From a virus: DNA of 28,495 nucleotides. Shown here one piece after another: positions 1 through 8,488 of this stretch. The position numbers and the translations under genes are program-made. The notes under the pieces are model-generated. The model was not told where the DNA came from. It did no database searches and saw only the letters and a program-made list of their open reading frames with translations. Position 1 is the first letter of the stretch; each line of letters opens with the position of its first letter. The stretch spans positions 1 through 28,495 of IMG/VR virus record IMGVR_UViG_3300020450_000074, one strand, 5' to 3'.

Positions 1-187
1 TGTCTTGTTTGCCTAAGAAATTGGTCCACATACTATTTTTTCTTTTATGTAGATCTTGTCTAAGTTGATCTTCTGCACCTACAAAATTGGCTATGGCTTT
101 ACCAGCCCTACTTATTTCAGCCCCATTTTCTATAGTTTTTTTAATAATTCCGTAAGCACTATTCGCCAAAATTAGGGCTTCCAACAC
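1..187 (-). CDS. Small hypothetical phage protein, partial (cut at window edge)
   Basis: The frame is open from a GTG at 187 to the window edge (62 residues visible, C-terminus missing). The GTG sits 7 nt after a GAGG ribosome binding site that lies inside the end of the preceding gene, and an in-frame TGA just upstream rules out a much longer start. The N-terminus is a short hydrophobic stretch (LEALILANSAYGIIKK), followed by a charged helical part with RAGKAIANFVGAEDQLRQ and a Trp near residue 54. This pattern resembles small proteins often found at the end of structural modules of marine podoviruses, next to holin-like genes; their function is unknown to me. It follows the membrane protein gene by 4 nt, so the two are probably co-translated. 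Confidence 0.6.
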   Translation of the reverse strand, partial: MLEALILANSAYGIIKKTIENGAEISRAGKAIANFVGAEDQLRQDLHKRKNSMWTNFLGKQD

Positions 188-191
188 TGGA

Positions 192-347
192 TTACCTCAC
201 TAACAAGCCGATCAGAAGCAATATAATAGATCCCATCCCAGCATAGAGACCATTCTCTAACCTACGAGTTCGAGAACTTAAATCTTCCATGATTGTTTTG
301 AGACTATTTATTTCACTTTGTAAGCTTGTCATAGTTGGTTTTGACAT
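192..347 (-). CDS. Small holin-like membrane protein (51 aa)
   Basis: A 51-residue protein starts at ATG 347, preceded by GAAAGAGG about 9 nt upstream, and stops with TAA at 192-194. Residues about 7-33 are polar and heptad-like (LQSEINSLKTIMEDLSSRTRRLE), suggesting a short coiled coil. Residues about 36-50 (AGMGSIILLLIGLLV) form one membrane-spanning helix, and the protein ends in Arg. A helical N-terminus plus a single C-terminal membrane helix is the layout of XhlA-type haemolysin/holin-associated proteins and of small single-span phage holins. A role in lysis fits its place at the end of the late operon, but no endolysin is seen in the window. The start overlaps the stop of the previous gene by one base (TAATG). 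Function is inferred from layout only. Confidence 0.65.
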   Translation of the reverse strand: MSKPTMTSLQSEINSLKTIMEDLSSRTRRLENGLYAGMGSIILLLIGLLVR

Positions 348-460
348 TATTCTTTTACCTCTTTCTTTGGCCTACCTTTCTTTGCCGGCTTTGGTTTATC
401 TTCTTGTACCTGGGGCTTTGGTTTTAAATGTGGGTTAAGATCGTATATATGTTTTCTCAT
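347..460 (-). CDS. Tiny basic protein with AT-hook-like core (37 aa)
   Basis: ATG at 460 opens a 37-codon frame ending in TAA at 347-349. A GAGGTG ribosome binding site lies about 6 nt before the ATG, inside the end of the chaperone gene. Start and stop both form one-base TAATG overlaps with the neighbours, which supports real translation. The product is rich in Lys and Pro, with the C-terminal run KPAKKGRPKKEVKE. The GRP flanked by Lys is the core of an AT-hook DNA minor-groove binding motif. It may bind the phage's AT-rich DNA, or it may simply be a basic peptide. No function is established. Confidence 0.6.
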   Translation of the reverse strand: MRKHIYDLNPHLKPKPQVQEDKPKPAKKGRPKKEVKE

Positions 461-1017
461 TAGTTCACCTCATCAGGAAAATCATAGATTGGTGCATTAC
501 CAGTAGGGTCACCATTACTATCTTTAGGCACTAAAAATAATGCTTCAAAATCACTAAGTTTTTTACAAGAATTTATTTTATCTTCTATTGTTTTTGTTGC
601 AGTTCTTACATCTGTTCTATATTTTGAAATGTCACTTGGTATTGCTGTATCTGTTTCAGACTTTCTTGTTACATACCAATCTGATGCAGTCAGTAAACCA
701 TTAGCTGTTGATTTAGTTCTTTCTATCCATTGATATTTCAAACCTCTTTGAATCATTTGTTTACCAGTTATAGGGTCAATAACTGCCTTACCATCATCAT
801 CAACTACATTCTCATCTTCTAGTTTCCTCTCAATACCTTTCGCCCAGTAAAACCTATCGTCATAACTAGTATCTACATCTTTCTCTACAGTTACACCCCA
901 TTTTTTTAAATCATCAGCACTCCAAGATGACTGCCAATTATATGGGTGTTGAATGCCATTATTATCTTTCCATGCCTTACCAACTTTCAGGTATCTATCT
1001 TTATATTTATAAGCCAT
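460..1017 (-). CDS. Tail fibre assembly chaperone-like protein (Phage_tail_APC type)
   Basis: The product has 185 residues with a clear AGGAGA ribosome binding site 6 nt before ATG 1017. The C-terminal half carries the signature of phage tail assembly chaperones (the PF16778 type): LLTASDWYVTRKSE at about residues 108-121, then IPSDISKYRTDVRTATKTIE. This matches the family pattern 'L..TDW.V.R..E......P......YR..LR'. The N-terminal half (YLKVGKAWKDNNGIQHPYNW) is typical of fibre-associated versions that start with a short beta region. It follows directly after the adhesin and fibre genes, where such chaperones belong, and probably helps fold or trimerise them. It is coupled to the 37-aa gene downstream through TAATG. 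Confidence 0.75.
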   Translation of the reverse strand: MAYKYKDRYLKVGKAWKDNNGIQHPYNWQSSWSADDLKKWGVTVEKDVDTSYDDRFYWAKGIERKLEDENVVDDDGKAVIDPITGKQMIQRGLKYQWIERTKSTANGLLTASDWYVTRKSETDTAIPSDISKYRTDVRTATKTIEDKINSCKKLSDFEALFLVPKDSNGDPTGNAPIYDFPDEVN

Positions 1018-1026
1018 TATTTTCTC

Positions 1027-3498
1027 CTATCTTGCATTAGCATATTTAAAAGGTGCTTCGGCAAATGCCATATAAATGTAATTGTTTCCACTTGTATTTA
1101 TATTTCCACTTGTGCTTCTAACTTTAAAACCATTTGAAACAATATCAATATCTGTTCCTGTACCTTCAGAATTTGTACTATTAGCAATTAAAAGTTCTGT
1201 TGCTGGGTTATCATCAGAACGAGCATTATCATAAATGTTCCAACTACTTGTGGCTGAAGTTTCTTTTGTCATAATCCAAGCTGGTCTAAATCCAGTAAAG
1301 ACAAAAACACCATCTGCATTACCATTACCAGTATAACTGCCAAACTTTGAGTAGCCTTCTACCTCTGCGAAACAGTAGGCTACAAAATTATCACCTGACC
1401 TTATCAAAGCATTAGAACTTCCTATACTAAAAACAGTTGATGTTGGTGCTGTATCATTCCAATGTGTATTAGAATCTACTGTGGCATCAGTGGTATCCAA
1501 AACTAGATAATCTGTTTCTGGTGCAGATGTATTTTCTGCATGATATACTTTCCAGTTATAAGCTGCATCTCTATTTTTAACCCAAATTTGTTTTGGAACT
1601 GCACCTAATCCATGACCTATTGTAGCATTAGATGCACCAGTGCCAGTATAAAGAACAATACTAAACCCAGCAGTTGTGTTTGCTTGTACTGTACTTGTTA
1701 TAGAACCATCTGTATTGCTTGAGGTTGTGCCACCATTTGCTTTCCAATTCCAAGCTACATACGTTTGACTTGATTTATTTGTTTCTGTGTTAGCTCCCAA
1801 TGTAAACCCATCTGAATCAAAAGAATCAAAATCATCAGGACTATCTGTCCGTTCTGCTGAAGTTGAGTTTGAACTTAGTCGTTTGTCCACTCCTCTTGAG
1901 CTATCTTGTATAACATGATCTTTTGTTTCCGACCTCGATTTTATCCAAACCCAATCAGGCTGAAAACCAACACCAGTGATAGCATGACCCCCACTTTGAT
2001 TACCACTATAAAGAACTGTATTAAAATGGTCATCAGCTTGTGTAGCCTTATTAGGACTTATGGTTGGTTCTGGTAGGTTAGCTGAACATAATGCTAGAAA
2101 ACCTGATGGTGGTGCATAGTAAAAGTCACCTATACCATTTGCATCTGTGTTGCCTTGTGCTGTTTTATTTCCTGAAAAGGAACTGTCTTGTCCAAAGTTA
2201 TGTATAACTGCACTAAATCCACCTGCATATAATGTTGCACCTGCAAAGTATGTTCCACTTAATCCTGAAAATGCTTCATTTGTTCCACTTGCAGGATTGC
2301 CTGATGCTTGATATGTGCCATTCTTAGCAAACCAAACTTTACCTGCATCCATATCAAGTGCAACACCTATAACATCTCCATTAGTATAAGTTGCACCATA
2401 AGAAGCATTAACACCACTAGCTTGTTTATTTCCAGTATTGGGGTAATAAGCATAGCCTTTATTAGATACATTAGTAGTATTATTATTGCTATAATCTATA
2501 CCATCTGAATCTATAACACCAAAAGTATCCCCTGAGTTAGTTGTTCCAGTTATACCAAATTCATAGTAAAACTTACCAGAACTTACACCCATATTTGAAA
2601 ATGCCATATTATAGTTTCCTGCATTAGGAGCAAGTTTTAAGTTTCCTTCAGAAAAATATGGCATACTAGTAGATTTATTTATTGGATTCATTGTAGCAAA
2701 ATTATTCTCAGGACTATCAGGCACACAATCATGTGCAGATAGACCACTAACAGCAAAATTATGACCATTCCCTGAACTATCATCTCCTATATTTGTTGTA
2801 GCAGTTGTTCCCTCACTAGTTGTGCCAGTTCCAGTATTTTTAAACTGCAATCTAAAACCGTTGTTACCATAACTGGACACAACTGGATTTTTAGCAATCC
2901 AAATTTGATTTTTAAATTCACCAAAATAACTTGGGTCTAATGCTAATCCATCAACAAAGTTTATTTCTGACATATATCCATCAAAGTAATTAGAAGATAT
3001 ATCATTTCTATTACCAAAATAATGAAGTTTTGCCTTATTCCAAACACTAGAATTAGAACTTCTTGATTCTGTGCCATAGCTTGTTATTTTTACACCATTT
3101 ACCCAAAGTTGTTGCCTATCATCTCCACTACCAGCAGAATCAAAAATTGCATGAATATTATACCAAGAAGATGTATCTCTAAATACTGCTGTTGTCGTTA
3201 AGTCGTTAATTTCTGTCACACCACCTGAACTATAATGTTGCCACTCTAATTGGTCATTAGAATCAAAACCAAGAAAACATTCTTCTGAATCAAGGTAAGG
3301 CATCCCAATTATAACTCTTCTTGCACCTAAAGTAGTTAATTTAACCCAAACATTTAAAGTCCATCTATTTTGATTTGTAGGTGTAACAAATGTACGAGAA
3401 AGTTCAGAAGCACTACCGTCATCAAATCGTAATGACTGTGTAGCAACACCATTATAGAAACTTGCTTCTGCTCCAAACCATTTATCAGAACTAAACAT
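1027..3498 (-). CDS. Large lectin-like tail adhesin (LamG + SPRY + repeated C-terminal domains)
   Basis: An 823-residue protein. Residues about 20-200 look like a concanavalin-A/LamG jelly roll (WTLNVWVKL, then a dimmed-loop strand LHYFGNRND and FDGYMSEINFVDG). Residues about 280-440 look like a SPRY domain (GKFYYEFGI, YGATYTNGDVIGVALDMDAG, VWFAKNGTYQASG). The rest contains about three divergent copies of a beta-rich unit whose starts read 'GFQPDWVWIKSR', 'GAVPKQIWVKNR' and 'GFRPAWIMTKET', each followed by a polar stretch and an aromatic 'YVAWNWKA/FVAYCFAE/YIYMAFAE' strand. The copies match the DUF7483-type repeats common in marine phage tail proteins. It follows the T7-type fibre gene by 4 nt. 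The likely role is binding a host surface glycan as a distal receptor-binding protein. No catalytic residues are recognised. Confidence 0.75.
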   Translation of the reverse strand: MFSSDKWFGAEASFYNGVATQSLRFDDGSASELSRTFVTPTNQNRWTLNVWVKLTTLGARRVIIGMPYLDSEECFLGFDSNDQLEWQHYSSGGVTEINDLTTTAVFRDTSSWYNIHAIFDSAGSGDDRQQLWVNGVKITSYGTESRSSNSSVWNKAKLHYFGNRNDISSNYFDGYMSEINFVDGLALDPSYFGEFKNQIWIAKNPVVSSYGNNGFRLQFKNTGTGTTSEGTTATTNIGDDSSGNGHNFAVSGLSAHDCVPDSPENNFATMNPINKSTSMPYFSEGNLKLAPNAGNYNMAFSNMGVSSGKFYYEFGITGTTNSGDTFGVIDSDGIDYSNNNTTNVSNKGYAYYPNTGNKQASGVNASYGATYTNGDVIGVALDMDAGKVWFAKNGTYQASGNPASGTNEAFSGLSGTYFAGATLYAGGFSAVIHNFGQDSSFSGNKTAQGNTDANGIGDFYYAPPSGFLALCSANLPEPTISPNKATQADDHFNTVLYSGNQSGGHAITGVGFQPDWVWIKSRSETKDHVIQDSSRGVDKRLSSNSTSAERTDSPDDFDSFDSDGFTLGANTETNKSSQTYVAWNWKANGGTTSSNTDGSITSTVQANTTAGFSIVLYTGTGASNATIGHGLGAVPKQIWVKNRDAAYNWKVYHAENTSAPETDYLVLDTTDATVDSNTHWNDTAPTSTVFSIGSSNALIRSGDNFVAYCFAEVEGYSKFGSYTGNGNADGVFVFTGFRPAWIMTKETSATSSWNIYDNARSDDNPATELLIANSTNSEGTGTDIDIVSNGFKVRSTSGNINTSGNNYIYMAFAEAPFKYANAR

Positions 3499-3502
3499 TT
3501 AA

Positions 3503-4981
3503 CTATCCAAAGTTAAGCTGTGGTGTACCTAGCAATATTGAATTATCTGCTTTGACTACATAAGGTACAACATCATAATCATTATTAGCTGATGACAATG
3601 TAAGACCACCAGCACCCACAGTTTCATAATCAGTTCCTAGAGATACTGTTCCAGCACTACTGCTACTAGGCTGTATGAATATAATTACACCAGTCTGACC
3701 TATCTGTGATCCTTCTGTACTTGGATTAGCTAATGAGTTAGAACCACTTGATAAAGTAAGTATAAAGTTTTGATATGTATCAAAATCTAAAGTTAAGTTT
3801 GTACCAGTAAATGTGCTTGGCAATTGTGCTTTAGTAAATGTGTTTTGTGCATTAGTCGTTACAATGTTTGCACCAGCTAAAGTAGTTGCACCAGTACCAC
3901 CTTTTGAAATAGCAACCTGACCTGATAGTTGAGAAACAGCAATCGTTTTATTTGTTAGTGTTTGTGTAGCTGAAGCACCGACTATCTCCTGATCTCCACC
4001 AGGGGGAAGGGTCAAAACATTTGTAACACTAGCTGAATGTGGTTGTGCTTTTACTGTTTGTCCATGTGTGTTTACTTCACAATTGAATACTAATGTACCT
4101 GGATTACTGTTACCTTTGAGAACTGTCTTACCAGTGCCGTTAGGTGCTAGTTCTATATCTGCATTTGATGTCGTTACGATATCCTGACCATTGACATCTA
4201 GGTTACCTCCAAGTTGTGGTGAAGTGTCATCAACTAAATTACTCATATCTCCACTACCTGACCCAGCCGGTCCTTGTGGTCCTTGTGGTCCGGTAGCACC
4301 TTGAGGGCCGGTAGCTCCAGTAGCCCCAGTAGCCCCAGTAGCCCCAGTAGCTCCAGTAGCACCAGTAGCACCAGTTGGTATGCCAAGAGAAAATTGTGCA
4401 GTATTACCTGATATAGATACTGATGCTGTTGCATCGCCACCTACACTTACTGTACTAGCTGTAACTGATGCACTTGTTATTTGATTGACAGCTTCAGGGT
4501 TGCCACTTGAAGAATTAAAACCTAGAACTTTGCCTAATCTATCTGCTTTTACCGGCAAGGTCATATCAGCACCTGATAAAACATCATGTTCTGCTTGTCT
4601 TAATGATCTATTGATCTCTTCATTAGTTTGCTGGTGTACAAACATATTTGTATCAAAATCATCTTCTAATGATGAAGCTGTAAGCTGACCACCTGATGTA
4701 TAAACAGATGTCCTCGATAAAGGTATGTCACCTAGGATTGTTATTGTCTGACTGCTTGTTGGAAAATTACCACTTGTAAAAGATATTGTGCCAGCACCAG
4801 TGCTTGAATTTAGAGTTACTGTATAATGACTAGTTTCTGTTTTTTCTGTTGAATCTACATAAACTTTTACTTCACTTGTTGCATTTACCTGAAAAGCAAA
4901 AGCAAAAGGTCCGGCACTGCCATTACCAGTAAATTGTACTCTTCTTGCTGAAGTCTGATCTGTTACGTCATATGTAGCCAT
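3503..4981 (-). CDS. T7-type tail fibre protein with collagen-like repeat
   Basis: The first ~135 residues match the T7 gp17-like fibre N-terminal domain that attaches the fibre to the tail: 'RRVQFTGNGSAGPFAFAF', a YTVTLN strand, GAGTISFTSG, ITILGDIPLSRTSVY, and a terminal helix with NEEINRSLRQAEHD. A shaft follows with a run of Gly-Ala-Thr triplets turning into Gly-Pro-Gln triplets (about residues 200-242), which is collagen-like and trimer-forming. The C-terminus (LTLDFDTYQNFILTLSSG ... YETVGAGGLTLSSANNDYDVVPY) is a type common in marine podovirus fibres. I place the start at ATG 4981, because AGAGAGGTG upstream is a proper ribosome binding site for it; a GTG at 4990 would lie within that site. 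The predicted length is 492 aa. Confidence 0.85.
   Translation of the reverse strand: MATYDVTDQTSARRVQFTGNGSAGPFAFAFQVNATSEVKVYVDSTEKTETSHYTVTLNSSTGAGTISFTSGNFPTSSQTITILGDIPLSRTSVYTSGGQLTASSLEDDFDTNMFVHQQTNEEINRSLRQAEHDVLSGADMTLPVKADRLGKVLGFNSSSGNPEAVNQITSASVTASTVSVGGDATASVSISGNTAQFSLGIPTGATGATGATGATGATGATGATGPQGATGPQGPQGPAGSGSGDMSNLVDDTSPQLGGNLDVNGQDIVTTSNADIELAPNGTGKTVLKGNSNPGTLVFNCEVNTHGQTVKAQPHSASVTNVLTLPPGGDQEIVGASATQTLTNKTIAVSQLSGQVAISKGGTGATTLAGANIVTTNAQNTFTKAQLPSTFTGTNLTLDFDTYQNFILTLSSGSNSLANPSTEGSQIGQTGVIIFIQPSSSSAGTVSLGTDYETVGAGGLTLSSANNDYDVVPYVVKADNSILLGTPQLNFG
4308..4379 (-). repeat. Tandem 9-bp repeat encoding Gly-Ala-Thr triplets
   Basis: On the plus strand the unit reads CCAGTAGCN and occurs in tandem: one degenerate copy (CCGGTAGCT), six close copies (4317-4370) differing only in the last base, then a degenerate copy to 4379. 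It encodes consecutive Gly-Ala-Thr triplets of the fibre shaft on the minus strand. Units are multiples of three, so copy-number change by slippage would lengthen or shorten the shaft without breaking the frame. Confidence 0.9.
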
Positions 4982-5013
4982 ATTAGACACCTCTCTAGGA
5001 TTTATACACTAAA

Positions 5014-7935
5014 TCAATCATTTGGTCTAGTTAGAAACTTTAAATTAACATCTGTATCAATAGTTTGCTTTATAGCAAGCTCCCTTGCATGTCGTAGTTC
5101 TGCTTTCATCATATCCATTTTTTCTTCGTTTGTAGCTAAATTTATATATTCCTTAGATACTATCATTTTATTCAATCTAGATAACAAATTAAAATCTTCT
5201 CTATAGCCAGGCTCATTTGGAGACATAAGTTTGCCATCGTCATTTTCATATAAAGAATTTATGTTTTTTACATATTTATTATATTGTCTATCATTGAATT
5301 TTATTCCGTTGTAACTTCGTCTATGAAAAGAAAAACTTTCCCCAGTTTTTTCTATAAGAGATATAATTTCTTTATCTAATTTTGAAAAATCACCACGACC
5401 AACTCTAAAAGGATTATAATAGTTAGCTGATGTGCCTTTTAACTGTCCATCCACATCCTCAACATAATTGGTTTGTAATATTGGCCTTCCCCAAAAATCT
5501 AATGCTGGCTCAAGTTCATTACTAAATCTTGGATTACCACTTTTAGCAACATTCAAAGCTTTGTAAAAACCTTCCATAAATTTTGGCATGGGGCTTCTTG
5601 TAACTGCATCAAGTTGTTCTTCATTTAACATTGTATTGCTTGCATATGGGTTTTGAACTCTTTCTAATGTTCTTGTAAAAGATGTTGCTCCTGGCACATT
5701 TAAAGTTGATGGAAGGCCTAAATATTGATCAACAACACCGATATTTGAGAAAACAACACCACCTGATTGCTCTCCAAAATATTTTACAAATCTATCCATA
5801 ACATCTTCGTTTGTGCCATGTGGATTTCCCATAGCTTTAGTAAGCTCGGATACACCCTGGAGAAAAGGCATATTCATCGCATAATCTGCCACAGCTAATG
5901 TTCCAGCTTTGTACATTGCTTCTAAAGAAAGCAGATCGCCTTCACCTGAATTTCTTGCATAGTATTGATAATCTGATGCCATAGCTAAAATACCTGACAA
6001 GGGATCAAATCTTGAAAAAGTAACGTATTTAAATGTGTCATCCTCTTGTTTAAAACCAATACTATATTGTGGCACTCCAGCATCTCTCATAATTTTTTTA
6101 GCCATTTTATTTGTTGGGCCACTGCCTACAATCTTAATATCATCTCCAAAATAACCATCAGCTAACAAAACAAACGATGCAAATATACTATTACCAAGTA
6201 TAAGCTTGCTCATAGCTTGATCAAACTCTTTACCGGTAGGACCAGTTTGTCCAGGTAACTTACCTTTTAATGCCTTATATATTGGTGAATAATTAAATGT
6301 TCTATCAAACACTTCTTTTACAATATTAGTTGGTGTTCTTGAAAAAGGTACAATAATTTTCATTCCTGGTAAATTTGCAAACTGAACAAAAGATTGATAA
6401 ATACCTTCAGGATTATCTTGAAATGTTCTTATCTTGGCTTCCTTACTCATCATATCTCTAACATGTTGAGGTGGCTCTGTCATAATATCTTGATATATCT
6501 GCTTTGCTTTCGTAGTTGCTTCCTCTTTATCAACACCTGATCTTATAAGAGTTTCATATGTGATGCTTTGTTCTCTATGAGCTTCTCTAAAAAGGACTGC
6601 CCGTTCTGACAAAACTTTAAAAAACTCATCTTCTGTTGCAAGAAACCTTCCTGGTATTCTTGTCATTATACCTAGTAAATCTAGTGCAGATGGTGCAACT
6701 TCTCCTCTTGCTAGATTTTTAAATACGTCATTAAGATTGTCTGTTCTGCCGATTGCTCTTCTATTTTTTAAATCTATTTTTGATGCAAAGTCACCAGGTG
6801 TACCAGTTAATAATGTCGCACCACTACTCTTCCAAGCATCTCCTACAACATCTGTTAGTCTACCAGTTTTTAAAGCTTCTCCAAACAAAGCATTTATAAG
6901 ACCATGTGATTCATGTAATATTTCACCAGCATAAACACGATCACCTATCTGTCCTTTTCTACCACCTAAAGTTCTTACATTTCCAACAAAACTTGCCAAA
7001 CCAGTTTCAAGAGTTCTAGCAATTTGGAACATTGAGTTACCAGCCATATTTATAATATGTGTTATAGGGGATGAAAGTAGGGCATTTATATAACCTTCCA
7101 TAGCAACATCGTATGTTTTCATGAGCAACCCTGATCTTGCATATGAAGCACGGCCAGTTGATGGCAAAGCAAGATAAGCATTAGCATGATAATCTATAAG
7201 ACCATCATCTAAATTATTAACAAAATCATCTAACTTTTGTGTGTACTCAGTCAAGTCTATGTTTTGTAATTTTGAAACTGACCTTACAACTGCCAATCCT
7301 CTACCATACTCAGAAACAACTCCTGATACTTGGGCAGATAAATTGCTTTGAATTGTTGCTAGCACAGAAAGTTTTTTATATAAATTTTCTTTTTGTCCTT
7401 GGTCAGTTGTTTTAAGTATTTTTTTAGATGTGCTTTCTAACTCACTTCCTAACTTCATCATAGCTATCAAACCACCAATAGTATCTTCTGCCGGAACTAA
7501 TTCACCAGGTTTTCTTTTAAGAAATTTATTTGCGATATTTGTAGCACCAGTTGCTTGGGCCATAGCTACCATCTCTTCTATAGAAGCTGATGGCCTTCTT
7601 AAAAAAGCAAACAACTCTTTGTTGTTACTTTTTATCTTTAGCATCAATTCTTCAATGTTGATTTTCTGTCCTATATCAACCACACCATTTTTAGTTGAAA
7701 CAAAATTATGGACAAGTCTGGATAAATCCAAACCTTTGCCTTTATATCCTATTTCAGTCAAAGCATCATTCAGAGCATTTACATCACTTTCTGAAGCACC
7801 TCTGATAATTATTTCATCTTGACCAGTAATTGTTACGTCATCTTCAGGTGCTGTAAATTTTCTAATTTTTTCTTGTTTCTTCTCTATTTTTTTACCAGCT
7901 TTGAGAATAGATAATAATATACTTTTAGGATTCAT
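5014..7935 (-). CDS. Large internal virion / DNA ejection protein (gp16-position)
   Basis: This is the longest gene in the window (973 aa from ATG 7935). That start has AAGGAG 6 nt upstream and overlaps the previous stop by 11 nt; the ATG at 7950 lacks such a site. The sequence is mostly helical and charged. A hydrophobic segment 'EGYINALLSSPITHIINMAGNS' at about residues 278-299 resembles the 'LLSGPKTHLVNxxSN' motif of large polyvalent phage proteins. A second hydrophobic stretch (KLILGNSIFASFVLLADGYF) lies near residue 590. No lytic transglycosylase motif is visible. Its size and position, last of the internal-protein genes and just before the fibre gene, match T7 gp16, a core protein ejected with the DNA. 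The role is therefore inferred from size and synteny. Confidence 0.7.
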   Translation of the reverse strand: MNPKSILLSILKAGKKIEKKQEKIRKFTAPEDDVTITGQDEIIIRGASESDVNALNDALTEIGYKGKGLDLSRLVHNFVSTKNGVVDIGQKINIEELMLKIKSNNKELFAFLRRPSASIEEMVAMAQATGATNIANKFLKRKPGELVPAEDTIGGLIAMMKLGSELESTSKKILKTTDQGQKENLYKKLSVLATIQSNLSAQVSGVVSEYGRGLAVVRSVSKLQNIDLTEYTQKLDDFVNNLDDGLIDYHANAYLALPSTGRASYARSGLLMKTYDVAMEGYINALLSSPITHIINMAGNSMFQIARTLETGLASFVGNVRTLGGRKGQIGDRVYAGEILHESHGLINALFGEALKTGRLTDVVGDAWKSSGATLLTGTPGDFASKIDLKNRRAIGRTDNLNDVFKNLARGEVAPSALDLLGIMTRIPGRFLATEDEFFKVLSERAVLFREAHREQSITYETLIRSGVDKEEATTKAKQIYQDIMTEPPQHVRDMMSKEAKIRTFQDNPEGIYQSFVQFANLPGMKIIVPFSRTPTNIVKEVFDRTFNYSPIYKALKGKLPGQTGPTGKEFDQAMSKLILGNSIFASFVLLADGYFGDDIKIVGSGPTNKMAKKIMRDAGVPQYSIGFKQEDDTFKYVTFSRFDPLSGILAMASDYQYYARNSGEGDLLSLEAMYKAGTLAVADYAMNMPFLQGVSELTKAMGNPHGTNEDVMDRFVKYFGEQSGGVVFSNIGVVDQYLGLPSTLNVPGATSFTRTLERVQNPYASNTMLNEEQLDAVTRSPMPKFMEGFYKALNVAKSGNPRFSNELEPALDFWGRPILQTNYVEDVDGQLKGTSANYYNPFRVGRGDFSKLDKEIISLIEKTGESFSFHRRSYNGIKFNDRQYNKYVKNINSLYENDDGKLMSPNEPGYREDFNLLSRLNKMIVSKEYINLATNEEKMDMMKAELRHARELAIKQTIDTDVNLKFLTRPND

Positions 7936-8488
7936 CAGCAACTCCTTCATCCATCATTGCACCAGTATCCAGGTCTAGTTCTCGCTGTGCCTTGTCTCCA
8001 ACTTTTTCTAGGCTTTTTTTAATTACCTTTGGACCTTTAGTAACTGCACCACCGACACCACCAAACTCACCAGCAGTGAAACCAGACTTAGCATCTTCTT
8101 TTAATTTAGGGTCAACATCTAGGCCATCAACAAAATTATTAAATATACCTCTGTAATACTCTGATCCTAGGTTAGCTTTTGAAAACTCAGTAAAACCATT
8201 TACAAATGCATCTATTCTATGCCCATCCTCAGCAGATACTGCATCCTTTATTCCCACAAATAGACCAGCAATATCAGTAGGCAATCCTAGTGTTGCTGAT
8301 GTTGCTCCAGCTACTCCACTTGCTACAGTTGATCCAATACCCATAAATGCATCACTTACAGTATCATACCTCGGTGAATAGGTTATTTCGCTTGTACCTT
8401 TACCATTGATCTTTGTAGTATAGGCATCACCACTTAGACGTACTGCACGACTGTTATCAATTTCATTTAAAATATCTTGTTCTTCCAT
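7925..8488 (-). CDS. Probable internal virion protein with hydrophobic segment (187 aa)
   Basis: I do not recognise a named family. The protein has a polar N-terminus and then a Gly/Ala-rich hydrophobic block (GIGSTVASGVAGATSATLGLPTDIAGLF, written in two parts: about residues 50-64 and 65-77) that could insert in or lie along a membrane. An acidic helical part follows, then a second Gly-rich stretch (AGEFGGVGGAVTKG) and a charged tail. It sits between two large internal-virion-type genes, sharing TAATG with the upstream gene and 11 nt with the downstream one. Its place in the operon suggests a small core or ejection protein. A membrane-active role during DNA delivery is possible but unproven. 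Confidence 0.55.
   Translation of the reverse strand: MEEQDILNEIDNSRAVRLSGDAYTTKINGKGTSEITYSPRYDTVSDAFMGIGSTVASGVAGATSATLGLPTDIAGLFVGIKDAVSAEDGHRIDAFVNGFTEFSKANLGSEYYRGIFNNFVDGLDVDPKLKEDAKSGFTAGEFGGVGGAVTKGPKVIKKSLEKVGDKAQRELDLDTGAMMDEGVADES

Noticed and set aside
4255-4380. Repeat array considered as a CRISPR
   Set aside because: The units are contiguous 9-bp copies in coding frame with no spacers, encoding a collagen-like shaft.
4243-4440. A 65-codon Leu-rich frame over the fibre repeat
   Set aside because: It is the shifted reading of the 9-bp repeats in the fibre gene; the product is a low-complexity Leu/Gly run with no ribosome binding site.
7430-7822. A 130-codon plus-strand frame opposite the large internal protein gene
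   Set aside because: It has no ribosome binding site, lies fully antisense to a well-supported gene and its composition mirrors the codon pattern of that gene.
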